In this document: one piece after another, positions 9,807-20,283 of the stretch
How the letters are laid out: each line of letters opens with the position of its first letter
Position numbering within the stretch: the first letter of the stretch is position 1
From: Clostridiales bacterium
Lineage (GTDB): Bacteria > Bacillota > Clostridia > Caldicoprobacterales > Xylanivirgaceae
NCBI GenBank assembly: GCA_012799205.1
Contig: JAAZLT010000005.1
Coordinates: 1 to 43,243 of the forward strand
DNA: 43,243 bases
Direction: 5' to 3'
The notes under the pieces: generated by a model
The model's database searches: none
Told to the model about the DNA's origin: nothing
The model's input: only the letters and a program-made list of their open reading frames with translations
Position numbers and translations under genes: made by a program

Positions 9807-10721
9807 CTATAACTCACCCACCACTCGCAATTCCGGAGATAACTCTACCTGAAATTTTTCGTATACCCTTGTTTGTATGAAATCGATTAAATTTAAGACA
9901 TCCTTACAGGTCGCATTCCCCAAATTTATTATAAAGCCTGCGTGCTTAGTAGAGACCTTGGCATCTCCAATTCTATATCCCTTCAAACCTGCATCTTGTA
10001 TAAGCTTTCCTGCATAATGACCTTCTGGTCTTTTAAATGTGCTTCCACCGCTAGGATAGGATAGGGGCTGCTTTTCTCTTCTTTGGCTCATAAGATAATC
10101 CATATTCTCCTTTATAATAGCAGGGTCTCCATATCTAAGGTTTAATGTAGCCTCTAAAGCGATTAGATTATCCTTTTGCACTTTGCTGCTTCTATATCCA
10201 AACTCTAATCCGTCACCTTCTATCCTAACTATATCTCCATCTAAATTGACACAAGTTACATCTACAGCTATATCTTTTATCTCGCCCCCATATGCGCCGG
10301 CGTTCATAAATATGGCTCCACCTAAGGTTCCAGGTATGCCATGCGCAAATTCAAGCCCAGATAATTTACTCTCTAAGGCCCTATGTGCGAGAGTAGATAG
10401 TAAAATACCCGTTTGTACCTTTATATTATTGTCGTCTATTTCAGTCTCACTAAATCTGCTTGCAATCTTTAATACAATCCCCCTCATCCCTCTATCACCT
10501 ACGAGTAGGTTGCTTCCATTACCCATTATAAAAAGGGGTATATCTTTATCCTTGCAAAGTTTTATTATATCTATAATCTGTTCTTTAGCAGAGGGCATTA
10601 CCATTATATCGGCATTGCCACCTATTCTAAAGGATGTGTGGTTTTTCATAGGTTCATCAAGTAATATATTATCTCTTGGTATGATCTGTCTTATACAGTC
10701 ACTTATTCGCTTTATATCCAT
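9807..10721 (-). CDS. murB: UDP-N-acetylenolpyruvoylglucosamine reductase
   Basis: NHTSFRIGGNADIMV, GIPGTLGGAIFMNAGAYGGEI, YPSGGSTFKRPEGHYAGKLIQDAGLKG motifs. Confidence 0.95.
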   Translation of the reverse strand: MDIKRISDCIRQIIPRDNILLDEPMKNHTSFRIGGNADIMVMPSAKEQIIDIIKLCKDKDIPLFIMGNGSNLLVGDRGMRGIVLKIASRFSETEIDDNNIKVQTGILLSTLAHRALESKLSGLEFAHGIPGTLGGAIFMNAGAYGGEIKDIAVDVTCVNLDGDIVRIEGDGLEFGYRSSKVQKDNLIALEATLNLRYGDPAIIKENMDYLMSQRREKQPLSYPSGGSTFKRPEGHYAGKLIQDAGLKGYRIGDAKVSTKHAGFIINLGNATCKDVLNLIDFIQTRVYEKFQVELSPELRVVGEL

Positions 10722-10805
10722 ACGCCCTATCTCCTATATTTTTTTGCTACTACAGCTTTAGTTTACATTATTTTTGCGCTTTATACAAGGTATGATCATA
10801 TATAC

Positions 10806-10846
10806 AAAAAAAGAGCAAGTGGTTTTACCCTATAACCCCTTACTCT
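10806..10846 (-). terminator. Rho-independent terminator downstream of the ROK kinase gene
   Basis: Minus-strand AAGAGTAAGGGGTT...AACCACTTGCTCTTTTTTT: imperfect stem plus U tract. Confidence 0.7.
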
Positions 10847-10870
10847 TGTGATCACAACATATTATAAACT

Positions 10871-11824
10871 TTAATCTGCCCTTGCTAACATTGCAGCACC
10901 TATTATCCCTGCATCATTGCCCAGCTCTGATAGATATATATTAGCAGAACCTGCATCTTTATAGAATATATGCTTTGATACAGACTCCCTAATGGCATCT
11001 AATAAAAAGTCTCCCGCTCTAGATACTCCACCGCTTATAGCTATTACAGAAGGGTCTAAAAGGTTTATTATATTTATTATGCCTACTGTAAGGTAATGTA
11101 TATATGAATCAAATATATTAAGGGCTATCTCATCCCCAGCTTTGGCCGCATCTATAACTATCCTTGCATCTATTTTGTCAAGGTCTCCATCTACTTCTTT
11201 ATATATAAGGCTATCCGGATTTTCCTTCGCAGCACTTTTCCCATCTCTTATAAGGGCAGATGCAGATGCATATTCTTCGAAACAACCTCTATTGCCACAG
11301 TTACATTGGATTCCATCCACTACTATTATCATATGCCCTAATTCAGCTGCCACCCCATGACTGCCTGTATATGGCTTGCCATCTATTATAATTCCGGAGC
11401 CTACACCTGTCCCCAATGTTATTGTAACTGAATTTTCAAACCCTTTACACACTCCAGCCACAGATTCTGCAATACCCGCAACATTGGCATCGTTTTCTAT
11501 ATATACGGGTATATTCAGGTGTTTTTGGAGCTCCTCCTTTACAGGTATATCCTTCCAATAAAGATTATTTGCCTTTACAACAACGCCACGCTCTCTATCA
11601 ATACTACCAGGCGAGCCTATGCCTATGGCCTCTATATCCGAAAGTGCATATCCGCCTTTTTTAAGTAGGTCTTTTATAAGGCCTGCCATATCAGCTATAA
11701 TCTCCTGAAATGGACGAGATGCACCGGTTGAAACTTCTCCCTTCAAGAGTATATTTCCTTTATCATCTACAATACCAGCGCCAATATTTGTACCGCCTAA
11801 ATCTACTCCTACATATAATTTCAT
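10871..11824 (-). CDS. ROK family sugar kinase, probable glucokinase
   Basis: VGVDLGGTNIGAGIVD, TLGTGVGSGIIIDG, CNCGNRGCFEEYASA motifs. Confidence 0.9.
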   Translation of the reverse strand: MKLYVGVDLGGTNIGAGIVDDKGNILLKGEVSTGASRPFQEIIADMAGLIKDLLKKGGYALSDIEAIGIGSPGSIDRERGVVVKANNLYWKDIPVKEELQKHLNIPVYIENDANVAGIAESVAGVCKGFENSVTITLGTGVGSGIIIDGKPYTGSHGVAAELGHMIIVVDGIQCNCGNRGCFEEYASASALIRDGKSAAKENPDSLIYKEVDGDLDKIDARIVIDAAKAGDEIALNIFDSYIHYLTVGIINIINLLDPSVIAISGGVSRAGDFLLDAIRESVSKHIFYKDAGSANIYLSELGNDAGIIGAAMLARAD

Positions 11825-11830
11825 AAATTA

Positions 11831-12775
11831 TTAACCTCCTCCATTGTTATTTTCATTTGTCTGTATAAGTGCCTTTAGCCTATCGTCAATAACTTGCGCT
11901 GCATTATATCCAAGTTTTTTAAGGCGCCAATTTCTAGCTGCCACCTCTACAATTATTGCAAGGTTTCGACCTGGCCGCACTGGCACCACAATCTTTGGCA
12001 CTTTAGCACCCAAAATCTCAGTATATTCATCTACAAGCCCTAGCCTGTCATATTCCTTATTGCTATCCCAAAATTCTAGCTGAATAGCCAGATCTAGGGG
12101 CTTATTATTTATAACTGCTCCAACTCCATACATTGCCTTTATATCTATTATACCAATTCCTCTAAGTTCCATAAAATGTTTTATAAGTTCAGGCGACTCA
12201 CCAATAAGTCTATGTTCGGCGACCTTCTTTATCTCTACTGCGTCATCTGCAACTAACCTATGGCCCCTTTTTATAAGCTCCAGAGCAGTTTCGCTTTTGC
12301 CTATACCGCTTTCACCCATTAAAAACATGCCAACCCCATATATATCAAGCAAAACTCCATGTTTTGTTATCTTAGGCGCCAATTGTGAATCCAGGTAACC
12401 AACTAGTCTATCTATAAGTGTAGTAGTTGAGAGTCTGGATCGCAATATTGGCCTTTTATACTTTTTAGCATAATGCATAATATATTCTGGGATCTGCATA
12501 TCCCTAGATATAATTGCACAGGGTATATCATGTTTAAAATATTCATTTAGGTTTTTCTCTCTCGCATCGGGCTGTTGCTGTTTAAGATATTCCATCTCAG
12601 ATTTGCCTATAACTTGGATTCTATGATAGTCGAAGTAATCAAAGAAGCCTGCAAATTGGAGCCCGGGCCTGTTGATATCGCTAGTGTCTATCTCCATGGA
12701 CAGTACGTTTTCAGCACAATATATATTTTCTAAATCAAATGCCTTTATAATGTTTTTAAAGGGAATACTACTCAA
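11831..12775 (-). CDS. hprK: HPr kinase/phosphorylase
   Basis: Walker A GESGIGKSETALELIKRGHRLVADDAVEI; C-terminal VRPGRNLAIIVEVAARNWRLKKLGYNAA. Confidence 0.95.
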   Translation of the reverse strand: MSSIPFKNIIKAFDLENIYCAENVLSMEIDTSDINRPGLQFAGFFDYFDYHRIQVIGKSEMEYLKQQQPDAREKNLNEYFKHDIPCAIISRDMQIPEYIMHYAKKYKRPILRSRLSTTTLIDRLVGYLDSQLAPKITKHGVLLDIYGVGMFLMGESGIGKSETALELIKRGHRLVADDAVEIKKVAEHRLIGESPELIKHFMELRGIGIIDIKAMYGVGAVINNKPLDLAIQLEFWDSNKEYDRLGLVDEYTEILGAKVPKIVVPVRPGRNLAIIVEVAARNWRLKKLGYNAAQVIDDRLKALIQTNENNNGGG

Positions 12776-13590
12776 GATATAACACCTCCTAAGATAAACC
12801 TTTCTACCACATGGGCAACTCCCGACTCACTATTTTTTAGGGTTACATAATCAGCTATACTTTTTATATCCTCAGGTGCATTGCCCATGGCGACCCCTAG
12901 ACCTGCATACTCTATCATAGATATATCATTATAGCTATCTCCTATGGCTATTATATCCCTTCTATCTATGCCAAACTTTTGTGCTAGGTATTTGATAGCA
13001 TTTCCCTTCGTAGCATCGATATGGGTGAATTCTAGAAAGTTTGGTCTAGATATTGTAACCTGTAAGCTATCGCCATAAAGATCTGCATATCTATCCCTTA
13101 ACTCTAGCACCTTATCTGGTTTATCTATAATTATAAACTTGGTGACTCCTTTATCTGCACACTCTTCCAGGTCCTCTATAACTATACCAGGCTGTCCACT
13201 TATCATTTTATAATGATCACTATGCTCGTTTTCTTGCTCTATATAGTACTCATCATCTATATAGGCCTGTATATGATATCCGTCTTTTTTGCTCTCTCTT
13301 ATAAGATCTCTTGACATATCGTTTTCAATGGGTATGTGAATCAATGTTTCATTTGAGAGTAAGCCTTTTATAACTGCCCCCTGATATGTAATCACGGGTA
13401 CATCTATTCCTAGCTCCTTTATATAGGGAAGAGTGGAGCTAAACATCCGACCTGTAGCAATTGTTACAATTATTCCTTTCCTTGCCGCTGTTAAGAGGGC
13501 ATCTTTATCACTGCTACTTATTCTTAAATCATGTCCTAGTAGCGAATCGTCTAAGTCTGTCACTAGCATTTTATATTTCCCAGTTTGCAA
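12772..13590 (-). CDS. Cof-type HAD hydrolase
   Basis: VTDLDDSLL motif I, IAIGDSYNDISMIEYAGLGVAMGNAPEDIK motif IV; stop overlaps the hprK start by 4 bp. Confidence 0.88.
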   Translation of the reverse strand: MQTGKYKMLVTDLDDSLLGHDLRISSSDKDALLTAARKGIIVTIATGRMFSSTLPYIKELGIDVPVITYQGAVIKGLLSNETLIHIPIENDMSRDLIRESKKDGYHIQAYIDDEYYIEQENEHSDHYKMISGQPGIVIEDLEECADKGVTKFIIIDKPDKVLELRDRYADLYGDSLQVTISRPNFLEFTHIDATKGNAIKYLAQKFGIDRRDIIAIGDSYNDISMIEYAGLGVAMGNAPEDIKSIADYVTLKNSESGVAHVVERFILGGVIS

Positions 13591-13643
13591 ACCATCACCT
13601 ACTATCTAATATTATCATAACTATATTATACGTTAAAATCTCT

Positions 13644-15512
13644 CTATTGCAAATACTCCTTTATCTTATTTGCAGCCTGTTTATTCATTCCCTTAACACT
13701 ACAGAGCTCCTCTAAGCTAGCAGATTTGATCTTTTCTATAGAGCCAAACTCTCTAAGAAGTGCAATTCTCCTTTTTGGACCGATTAGAGGAATGTCTTCT
13801 AGGCTCGAATGTAGTGTATTCTTTTTTCTAAGGCTTCTATGATAGGATAGTGCAAATCGATGCGCTTCATCTCTGATTCTTTGAAGTAGATGAAGAGCAT
13901 TTGAATTCCTAGGAAGCACTATAGGATCTGATTCACCTACAACATATATCTCTTCATTTTTCTCTGCAAGGCTAATTATTGGTATATCTCCAAGCCCTAA
14001 TCCATCCAGTACAGACGCTGCTGCCTTTAGCTGGCCTTTACCTCCATCTATGAGTATGAGTTCTGGTAATTTAGAAAACTTGCCCGATTCTTTATCCCTT
14101 TCCCCTAATTCTATCCCTTGTATTTCTTTTAATGCCCTCTTATAGCGCCTACCTATGACCTCAGTCATACTGGCATAGTCATCAGGTCCAAGCACAGTCT
14201 TTATTCTAAATCTTCTATAATCGCTCCTTTTGGCCTCCCCACCCTCAAATACAACCATAGACCCTACAGACTCTACACCTTGCATATTGGAAATATCAAA
14301 GCCCTCTATGCGGTAGGGGGTGCTATCGAGTTTTAAATAATCCGCAAGTTCTATACATGCTCCTACGGTCCTCTCCTCTTTACGCTTGGTACGAGCCACC
14401 ATAGTCTGGGCCGCCTCCTTAGCATTTTTGGCAGCCATATCTACAAGTCTACTCTTCTCGCCTCTTTTTGGCACCCTTATATATACCCTGTTTCCTCTCT
14501 TCTCTGTTAGCCAGCTCTCTATTATATTAAGATCTTCTATATCTCTATCTAAAAATATCTCTTTGGGTATATAGCAATCCTTCGCATAAAATTGTTTTAT
14601 AAATGATTCAGCCACATTGGTCATATCATTGCCAAAGCTATCTTCTAATACAAAATGTTCTGAACCATTTAATTTGCCCTGTCTTATAAAGAAAGTCTGG
14701 GCAATTATATTGGATTTACCCTTTGCAAAGGCTATTACATCACGATCTATCATATCATCAGTCCAAATGATCTTTTGGCTCTCCAACACCTTCTCAACAG
14801 CCATTATCTTATCTCTTATACTAGCGGCCTTTTCAAACTCTAATGCATTTGATGCGAGTTTCATCTCCTTTTTTAGATCATCTAATAATCCCTGATGCTT
14901 TCCATCTAAAAAATCGCATATCTTATCTATCATCTCATTATATTCACCCTCGTCTACATTCCCAAGACATGGGGCAATACAATCTCCTATATAATAATGT
15001 AGACATGGCCTTTGGGGCTTAAAATCCCCCTCTAAATTCCTAGAGCAATCCCTTATAGGGAATATATTTCTTATGACCTCTATGGTGTCTTTCACAGCTT
15101 TAGAGCTTGTATAAGGTCCAAAATATCTTCCACCATCTCTTTCGATGGCCCTTACCAGAATCACCCTTGGATACCTTTCATTCACTGTTACCTTTATATA
15201 GGGATAATGTTTATCATCTTTTAAGAGTACATTATATTTAGGACGGTATTTCTTTATAAGATTAGATTCTAAAATAAGGGCCTCTAACTCTGAATCTGTA
15301 ATAATATATTCGAAATCCTCTATGTTTTGCACCATAGATCGCACTTTTTGCGAATGGCTACGAGAGGATTGAAAGTATTGACGGACCCTATTTTTAAGGG
15401 ATATGGCCTTACCCACATATATTACATCTCCCTCTTTATCTTTCATAATATATACACCAGGGCTACTAGGCAGTAACCCAAGTTTTTCGTCAAGTCCCAT
15501 CATAGATAGCAA
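13644..15512 (-). CDS. uvrC: Excinuclease ABC subunit C
   Basis: GIY-YIG start PGVYIMKDKEGDVIYVGKA, UVR motif, LILIDGGKGQLKAA, C-terminal HhH. Confidence 0.95.
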   Translation of the reverse strand: MLSMMGLDEKLGLLPSSPGVYIMKDKEGDVIYVGKAISLKNRVRQYFQSSRSHSQKVRSMVQNIEDFEYIITDSELEALILESNLIKKYRPKYNVLLKDDKHYPYIKVTVNERYPRVILVRAIERDGGRYFGPYTSSKAVKDTIEVIRNIFPIRDCSRNLEGDFKPQRPCLHYYIGDCIAPCLGNVDEGEYNEMIDKICDFLDGKHQGLLDDLKKEMKLASNALEFEKAASIRDKIMAVEKVLESQKIIWTDDMIDRDVIAFAKGKSNIIAQTFFIRQGKLNGSEHFVLEDSFGNDMTNVAESFIKQFYAKDCYIPKEIFLDRDIEDLNIIESWLTEKRGNRVYIRVPKRGEKSRLVDMAAKNAKEAAQTMVARTKRKEERTVGACIELADYLKLDSTPYRIEGFDISNMQGVESVGSMVVFEGGEAKRSDYRRFRIKTVLGPDDYASMTEVIGRRYKRALKEIQGIELGERDKESGKFSKLPELILIDGGKGQLKAAASVLDGLGLGDIPIISLAEKNEEIYVVGESDPIVLPRNSNALHLLQRIRDEAHRFALSYHRSLRKKNTLHSSLEDIPLIGPKRRIALLREFGSIEKIKSASLEELCSVKGMNKQAANKIKEYLQ

Positions 15513-15585
15513 AACTCCTTTTACTAGAAAATATAATCTCTTACGTGGTAACCTTATCTCAACTCGGATAGATTATCCTTTATTC

Positions 15586-15634
15586 AATAAATGCATGCAC
15601 ATAAACGATAAAGTTTTATATACATGCATTTATT
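15586..15634 (-). repeat. 12-bp perfect inverted repeat (AATAAATGCATG/CATGCATTTATT, 25-nt loop) just downstream of an extended -10
   Basis: 586-597 and 623-634 relative to 15000; TGGTATAAT on the minus strand lies immediately upstream. Confidence 0.6.
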
Positions 15635-15653
15635 ATACCATATAATGAATTTA

Positions 15654-17078
15654 TCAGTAACCAAGTTCTCTAGCTCTGTGTAAGATCTTACCCGCTATTG
15701 GTGCCGCTACCTTTCCTCCCGTTCCACTATTTTCCACTATAACCGCAATTGCAAGTGTAGGGTTCTCTGCCGGTGCAAATCCAATAAACCATGCATGGGG
15801 ATGTGCATTAGGGTCTTTTTCAGATTTAACTTCAGCTGTACCCGTCTTGCCTGCAACACTCAAGCCGCCTACGTTACTAGCTCTACCGGTGCCCTCTGTT
15901 ACAACCCTCGTCATAATTTGTTTTATACTTACTGCATCTTCTGGTTCTAATACCTTTAAAAACTTTTTAGGCTCTAGCTCTTTTAATACTCTTCCCCTTC
16001 TGCCTATGACGCTATGAAGCAGTTTTGGCTCCATCATTATGCCGTCATTTGCAATAGATGAGATCATCATAGCCATGTGCATAGGTGTGACTAAAGTCGT
16101 CCCTTGCCCTACGCTAGTCCATCCTATATCTATATCAGTGGATGCCTTATTTAAGTTTAGCCTGCTCATTTCCACCCTTAGATCTTCAAACAAAAAATCT
16201 TTATTAAATCCAAATTCCCCACTTTTTTTTAGAATTGATTGCCAGCCCATATTGATACCAAGCTGGGCAAATGCCCCATTACATGAGTGGATCATAGCAT
16301 TAGATATATCCAGCTCACCATGAGCCTGGCCACCATAGCAGGATATCTTTTTACCCTGAACATCTAAGCTACCTATACAGTTAAACGTCCAAGTGTCTAT
16401 ATCATCTATGCTCTCCAATGCATCAGCTAATACAACAGTTTTAAATATAGATCCTGGTGGATATAGACCTTGGACTGATCTATTTAGTAAATTATCCGTT
16501 TTTATATCCTTCATATTATTTGGATCAAAAGAGGGGCTGCTTACCATAGATAATATCTCCCCGGTCTTAGGGTTCATAAGTACTACACTCCCCTTGCTAC
16601 CCCCTAAAAGACTGGCTATATATTCAGATAGCTGTATATCTATGGTCAAGACTATATTATTCCCTCTCTCCTGTGAGAGAAAGGCCTTTTGGTATATGCG
16701 CTCAAATATATTATTGTTATATCCCATCAGATATTTTACATAGTGAGCCTCAGCCCCAGATCTGCCACTTTCTGTGTGAAACCCTATAACATGGGCCCCA
16801 TAGTGGCTTTGATTGCTATATTGTCTAAAATAACCTCTAGTACTGTCCTCTTTTGTAGTTACAAGGAGCGTATCATTTCTATCTAAAATATCACCTAAAA
16901 TTATTTTAGGCTCTTGGCTATGGATCCTAACCCTGGTATTATAGGGGCTTGAAAACCATCTTTCACCATAGAAAAATAGGGCATAGCCCATATAGCCGCC
17001 CAGAAGAAAGAACATTATCAAAAATATAATAAGCGCCGTCTTTATATTTTTCTTATAATTTTCAAATCTATCCTTCAT
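15654..17078 (-). CDS. Penicillin-binding protein 2/FtsI-type transpeptidase (PbpA-like)
   Basis: Single N-terminal TM, SIFK catalytic motif (YPPGSIFKTVVLAD), SCN (MIHSCNGAFAQ), KTGTAE; no PASTA domain evident. Confidence 0.92.
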   Translation of the reverse strand: MKDRFENYKKNIKTALIIFLIMFFLLGGYMGYALFFYGERWFSSPYNTRVRIHSQEPKIILGDILDRNDTLLVTTKEDSTRGYFRQYSNQSHYGAHVIGFHTESGRSGAEAHYVKYLMGYNNNIFERIYQKAFLSQERGNNIVLTIDIQLSEYIASLLGGSKGSVVLMNPKTGEILSMVSSPSFDPNNMKDIKTDNLLNRSVQGLYPPGSIFKTVVLADALESIDDIDTWTFNCIGSLDVQGKKISCYGGQAHGELDISNAMIHSCNGAFAQLGINMGWQSILKKSGEFGFNKDFLFEDLRVEMSRLNLNKASTDIDIGWTSVGQGTTLVTPMHMAMMISSIANDGIMMEPKLLHSVIGRRGRVLKELEPKKFLKVLEPEDAVSIKQIMTRVVTEGTGRASNVGGLSVAGKTGTAEVKSEKDPNAHPHAWFIGFAPAENPTLAIAVIVENSGTGGKVAAPIAGKILHRARELGY

Positions 17079-18444
17079 CCTCTTCTAAGGCCTCCTCTAG
17101 CTCTTCACCCTGTATATTATAACTCTTTATGGCTACGCCTTCTATGATTCCTATCATGGCAAAACTTACCACCATAGAACTGCCTCCATAGCTTGCAAAG
17201 GGCATTGTGACACCTGTAAGTGGAATGAGCTTTATAACCCCACCTATTATTATAAAGCTTTGAATAGCCAGTGATGCGGTGGCTCCCATGGCTAGTAGAG
17301 AGTCTAAGGCATATTTGCTATTCATAGCGATATATGCGCCTCTTACAGTAATAATAGCATAAAAGGCTATAACCATAAACCCAATTAATATGCCCATCTC
17401 TTCACATATGGCTGCAAATATAAGGTCTGTCCTGGATGCTGGAATGATATATGGTATGCCAAGGCCTAGTCCTGAACCAAATAGGCCCCCGCTACCTATA
17501 GCTATAAGAGCATGGGCTATTTGATACCCTCTATCTTCTATTTGAGCCCAAGGATTCCTCCAAGCTTCGACCCTCACCTTGACATGGCTAAATAACCGAT
17601 AGCTTATAAATGAGCCCACTGCACCAGCGCCGGCAGCCAATAAAGTTATATATACATCTGATGTGGCGATAGGATATATAAATATAAATACCATAAAAAA
17701 ATGTAGTGCCCCACCTAGGTCTCTCGAGAACACCAGTATGAGCATACATAGCCCTGTAAATATAAATACTGGCAGACGCTCTTTAAAGCCCCTCTTTTGG
17801 CTAAATTCTATGGCAAATACAAATATAAGTATTAGCTTTACAAGCTCTGAGGGCTGGAAACCAAACTCCCTTCCTGACACCTCAATGCTTATCCAATTTT
17901 TAGCCCCGCCTATGACCCTTCCAAATAAAGGCGCAAGAGAAAGTAGCACTACCCCAGCTATCATCATAGGATATAAAAGCCACCGCGTGTCTGAAATTTT
18001 TAGAGCTACTACTGTAGAGATCACCAGGGCAATAGACCCAAGTGCAAACCATTGTACTTGGTTTCTAGCTAGATCTGGGCTAAGCCTTTGTAAGAGCAAA
18101 AGGCCTATTATAAAAAGGGTGTTAGCTATTATAAGCAAAATGCCGTCTAGCCCCCTAAATAGCAGCTTTAATATAAAATATTGTACTAAAAATACCGCTG
18201 CTGCAAGACCTGCTAATATTACAATATCATAATCTATAGTCTTTACCTCTCTAAAGGATAAAAGTCCAAGACCTGTTATAAGCAGCAATATACTTATAAA
18301 TACCAGTATACCCTCATCTTTGCCCCTATCATCTTGACCCATAGAGGCAGTATCCCTTAGACATAGGAAAAAGATGCACCCAATTAGGAATACATACCAA
18401 TATCTAAGGGTTATTGACATTATTTCATATAATCTATCTTGCAT
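17068..18444 (-). CDS. FtsW/RodA/SpoVE family glycosyltransferase
   Basis: Multi-TM; FGRVIGGAKNWISI..QPSELVKL, TDLIFAAICEEMG, GVTMPFASYGGSSM. Confidence 0.93.
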   Translation of the reverse strand: MQDRLYEIMSITLRYWYVFLIGCIFFLCLRDTASMGQDDRGKDEGILVFISILLLITGLGLLSFREVKTIDYDIVILAGLAAAVFLVQYFILKLLFRGLDGILLIIANTLFIIGLLLLQRLSPDLARNQVQWFALGSIALVISTVVALKISDTRWLLYPMMIAGVVLLSLAPLFGRVIGGAKNWISIEVSGREFGFQPSELVKLILIFVFAIEFSQKRGFKERLPVFIFTGLCMLILVFSRDLGGALHFFMVFIFIYPIATSDVYITLLAAGAGAVGSFISYRLFSHVKVRVEAWRNPWAQIEDRGYQIAHALIAIGSGGLFGSGLGLGIPYIIPASRTDLIFAAICEEMGILIGFMVIAFYAIITVRGAYIAMNSKYALDSLLAMGATASLAIQSFIIIGGVIKLIPLTGVTMPFASYGGSSMVVSFAMIGIIEGVAIKSYNIQGEELEEALEEDEG

Positions 18445-18465
18445 CGATTCACTGCCTTTCCAGTG

Positions 18466-20145
18466 TTAGAATAATCCGGTTATCCTTCCATCACTGTCTA
18501 CATCAATGTTTTGGGCAGAGGGGGCCTTTGGCAGACCTGGCATTGTCATTACATCGCCTGTTAAAACTACTATAAAGCCAGCACCGGAAGAGACCTTCAC
18601 GCTTCTTACGGTTATCTTAAATCCTTGTGGCCTTCCTAGCTTTTTAGGATCATCTGATAGAGAATATTGAGTCTTAGCCATACATACTGGAAGGTTTGCA
18701 AAGCCATTTTTAGACAGCCTTCTAATCTCTCTTCTAGCTGCTAGTGTAAACTCTACTCCATCTGCTCCATATACCTTCTTTGCTACTGCTTCAATCTTTT
18801 TATCTATAGGTAGATCTTCATCATATATATATTTAAATGAGCTATTATCCATCTCAGTAAGTTCTAATACCCTCTTAGCAAGCTCTATACCACCGCTGCC
18901 TCCTTGGCCCCATACATCTGTCATTATAGCATCTATACCTAGCTTTTCACAGCCCTTTTGCACCAGCTCTATCTCTTTATCTGTATCCGTAGGAAATTTA
19001 TTTATTGCAACTACTGCAGGAAGCCCAAATCTATCTTTTATATTTTCTATATGTTTTAAAAGATTTGGCATGCCCTCTTTTACCGCCTCTAGGTTTTCCT
19101 CAGATAGATCCTTTTTCTTAACGCCTCCATGATTTTTAAGTGCTCTGATAGTTGCAACTATTACCACAGCAGAGGGCTTTAAATCGCCTATTCTACATTT
19201 TATATCAAAAAATTTCTCAGCCCCAAGATCTGCTCCAAAACCGGCCTCAGTTACAACATAATCAGATAGCTTCAGGGCAAGTTTTGTGGCCATTATACTA
19301 TTGCATCCATGAGCTATATTAGCAAAAGGTCCTCCATGTACCAGCGCAGGGGTTTTTTCTAATGTCTGTACTAAATTTGGCTTTATAGCATCTTTTAAAA
19401 GAGCTGTCATAGCACCTTCTGCACCTAAATCCTTTGCCATAATTGGCTCATCATCTATACTATATCCAATTACAATATTGCCTAATCTCCTCTTAAGGTC
19501 TCCAAGGTCTGCTGCAAGGCATAGTATTGCCATAATCTCAGATGCAACTGTTATATCAAATCCATCCTCTCTTGGAACTCCACTTGTTCTGCCGCCTAAT
19601 CCACATACTATAGATCTAAGTTGTCTGTCATTCATATCCACGCATCTTTTCCATGTGATCTTGCGAGTATCTATCTTAAGAGTGTTGCCCTGATGTATGT
19701 GATTGTCTATCATGGCTGCTAGAAGGTTGTTTGCAGCACCTATGGCATGTAAATCTCCTGTAAAGTGTAAGTTTATATCCTCCATAGGTATTACCTGTGC
19801 ATATCCACCACCGGCGGCCCCTCCCTTTATGCCAAACACAGGCCCTAGAGATGGCTCTCTAAGGGCTACCATGGTCTTTTTATTAAGGCTATGTAGCGCA
19901 TCAGCAAGTCCTACAGATACAGTTGTCTTGCCCTCTCCTGCTGCTGTAGGTGTTATGGCAGTCACAAGTATAAGCTTTCCATCCTGCTGCCCTTTTGTCT
20001 TTTCTACTAGATCATAGCTTAATTTTGCCTTATATCTACCATATAGTTCAAGATCCTCTGGCTCTATATCCATACTCTTTGCAATCTCAACTATAGGGCT
20101 TGGCTTAGCTGTCTGTGCAATTTCTATATCGCTTTTATACTTCAT
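18466..20145 (-). CDS. fhs: Formate-tetrahydrofolate ligase
   Basis: [66 protein letters not shown] supports start MKYKSD at 20145, not the longer ORF-track start. Confidence 0.96.
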   Translation of the reverse strand: MKYKSDIEIAQTAKPSPIVEIAKSMDIEPEDLELYGRYKAKLSYDLVEKTKGQQDGKLILVTAITPTAAGEGKTTVSVGLADALHSLNKKTMVALREPSLGPVFGIKGGAAGGGYAQVIPMEDINLHFTGDLHAIGAANNLLAAMIDNHIHQGNTLKIDTRKITWKRCVDMNDRQLRSIVCGLGGRTSGVPREDGFDITVASEIMAILCLAADLGDLKRRLGNIVIGYSIDDEPIMAKDLGAEGAMTALLKDAIKPNLVQTLEKTPALVHGGPFANIAHGCNSIMATKLALKLSDYVVTEAGFGADLGAEKFFDIKCRIGDLKPSAVVIVATIRALKNHGGVKKKDLSEENLEAVKEGMPNLLKHIENIKDRFGLPAVVAINKFPTDTDKEIELVQKGCEKLGIDAIMTDVWGQGGSGGIELAKRVLELTEMDNSSFKYIYDEDLPIDKKIEAVAKKVYGADGVEFTLAARREIRRLSKNGFANLPVCMAKTQYSLSDDPKKLGRPQGFKITVRSVKVSSGAGFIVVLTGDVMTMPGLPKAPSAQNIDVDSDGRITGLF

Positions 20146-20235
20146 TTTACGCGCCTCCTGTTTAAATATTGACATTATTATAACATAGTTTTTTATAAAA
20201 ACGCCAAAATGATTTCCAAATCCCCCAATAAATGA

Positions 20236-20241
20236 TATAAT
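20236..20241 (+). promoter_or_regulatory. Extended -10 (TGATATAAT) of the receiver-domain gene
   Basis: TATAAT at 20236-20241 with TG one base upstream; TTTCCA 17 bp upstream. Confidence 0.45.
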
Positions 20242-20283
20242 ATTTAAAGGAATCTATTGATTTATAAAGAGGAGAGGATGGCA

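Noticed and set aside
10846-10857. 12-bp perfect palindrome TTGTGATCACAA
   Set aside because: Resembles CRP half-sites but without the N6 spacer; lies at the edge of a terminator and 3' of a gene, no promoter context
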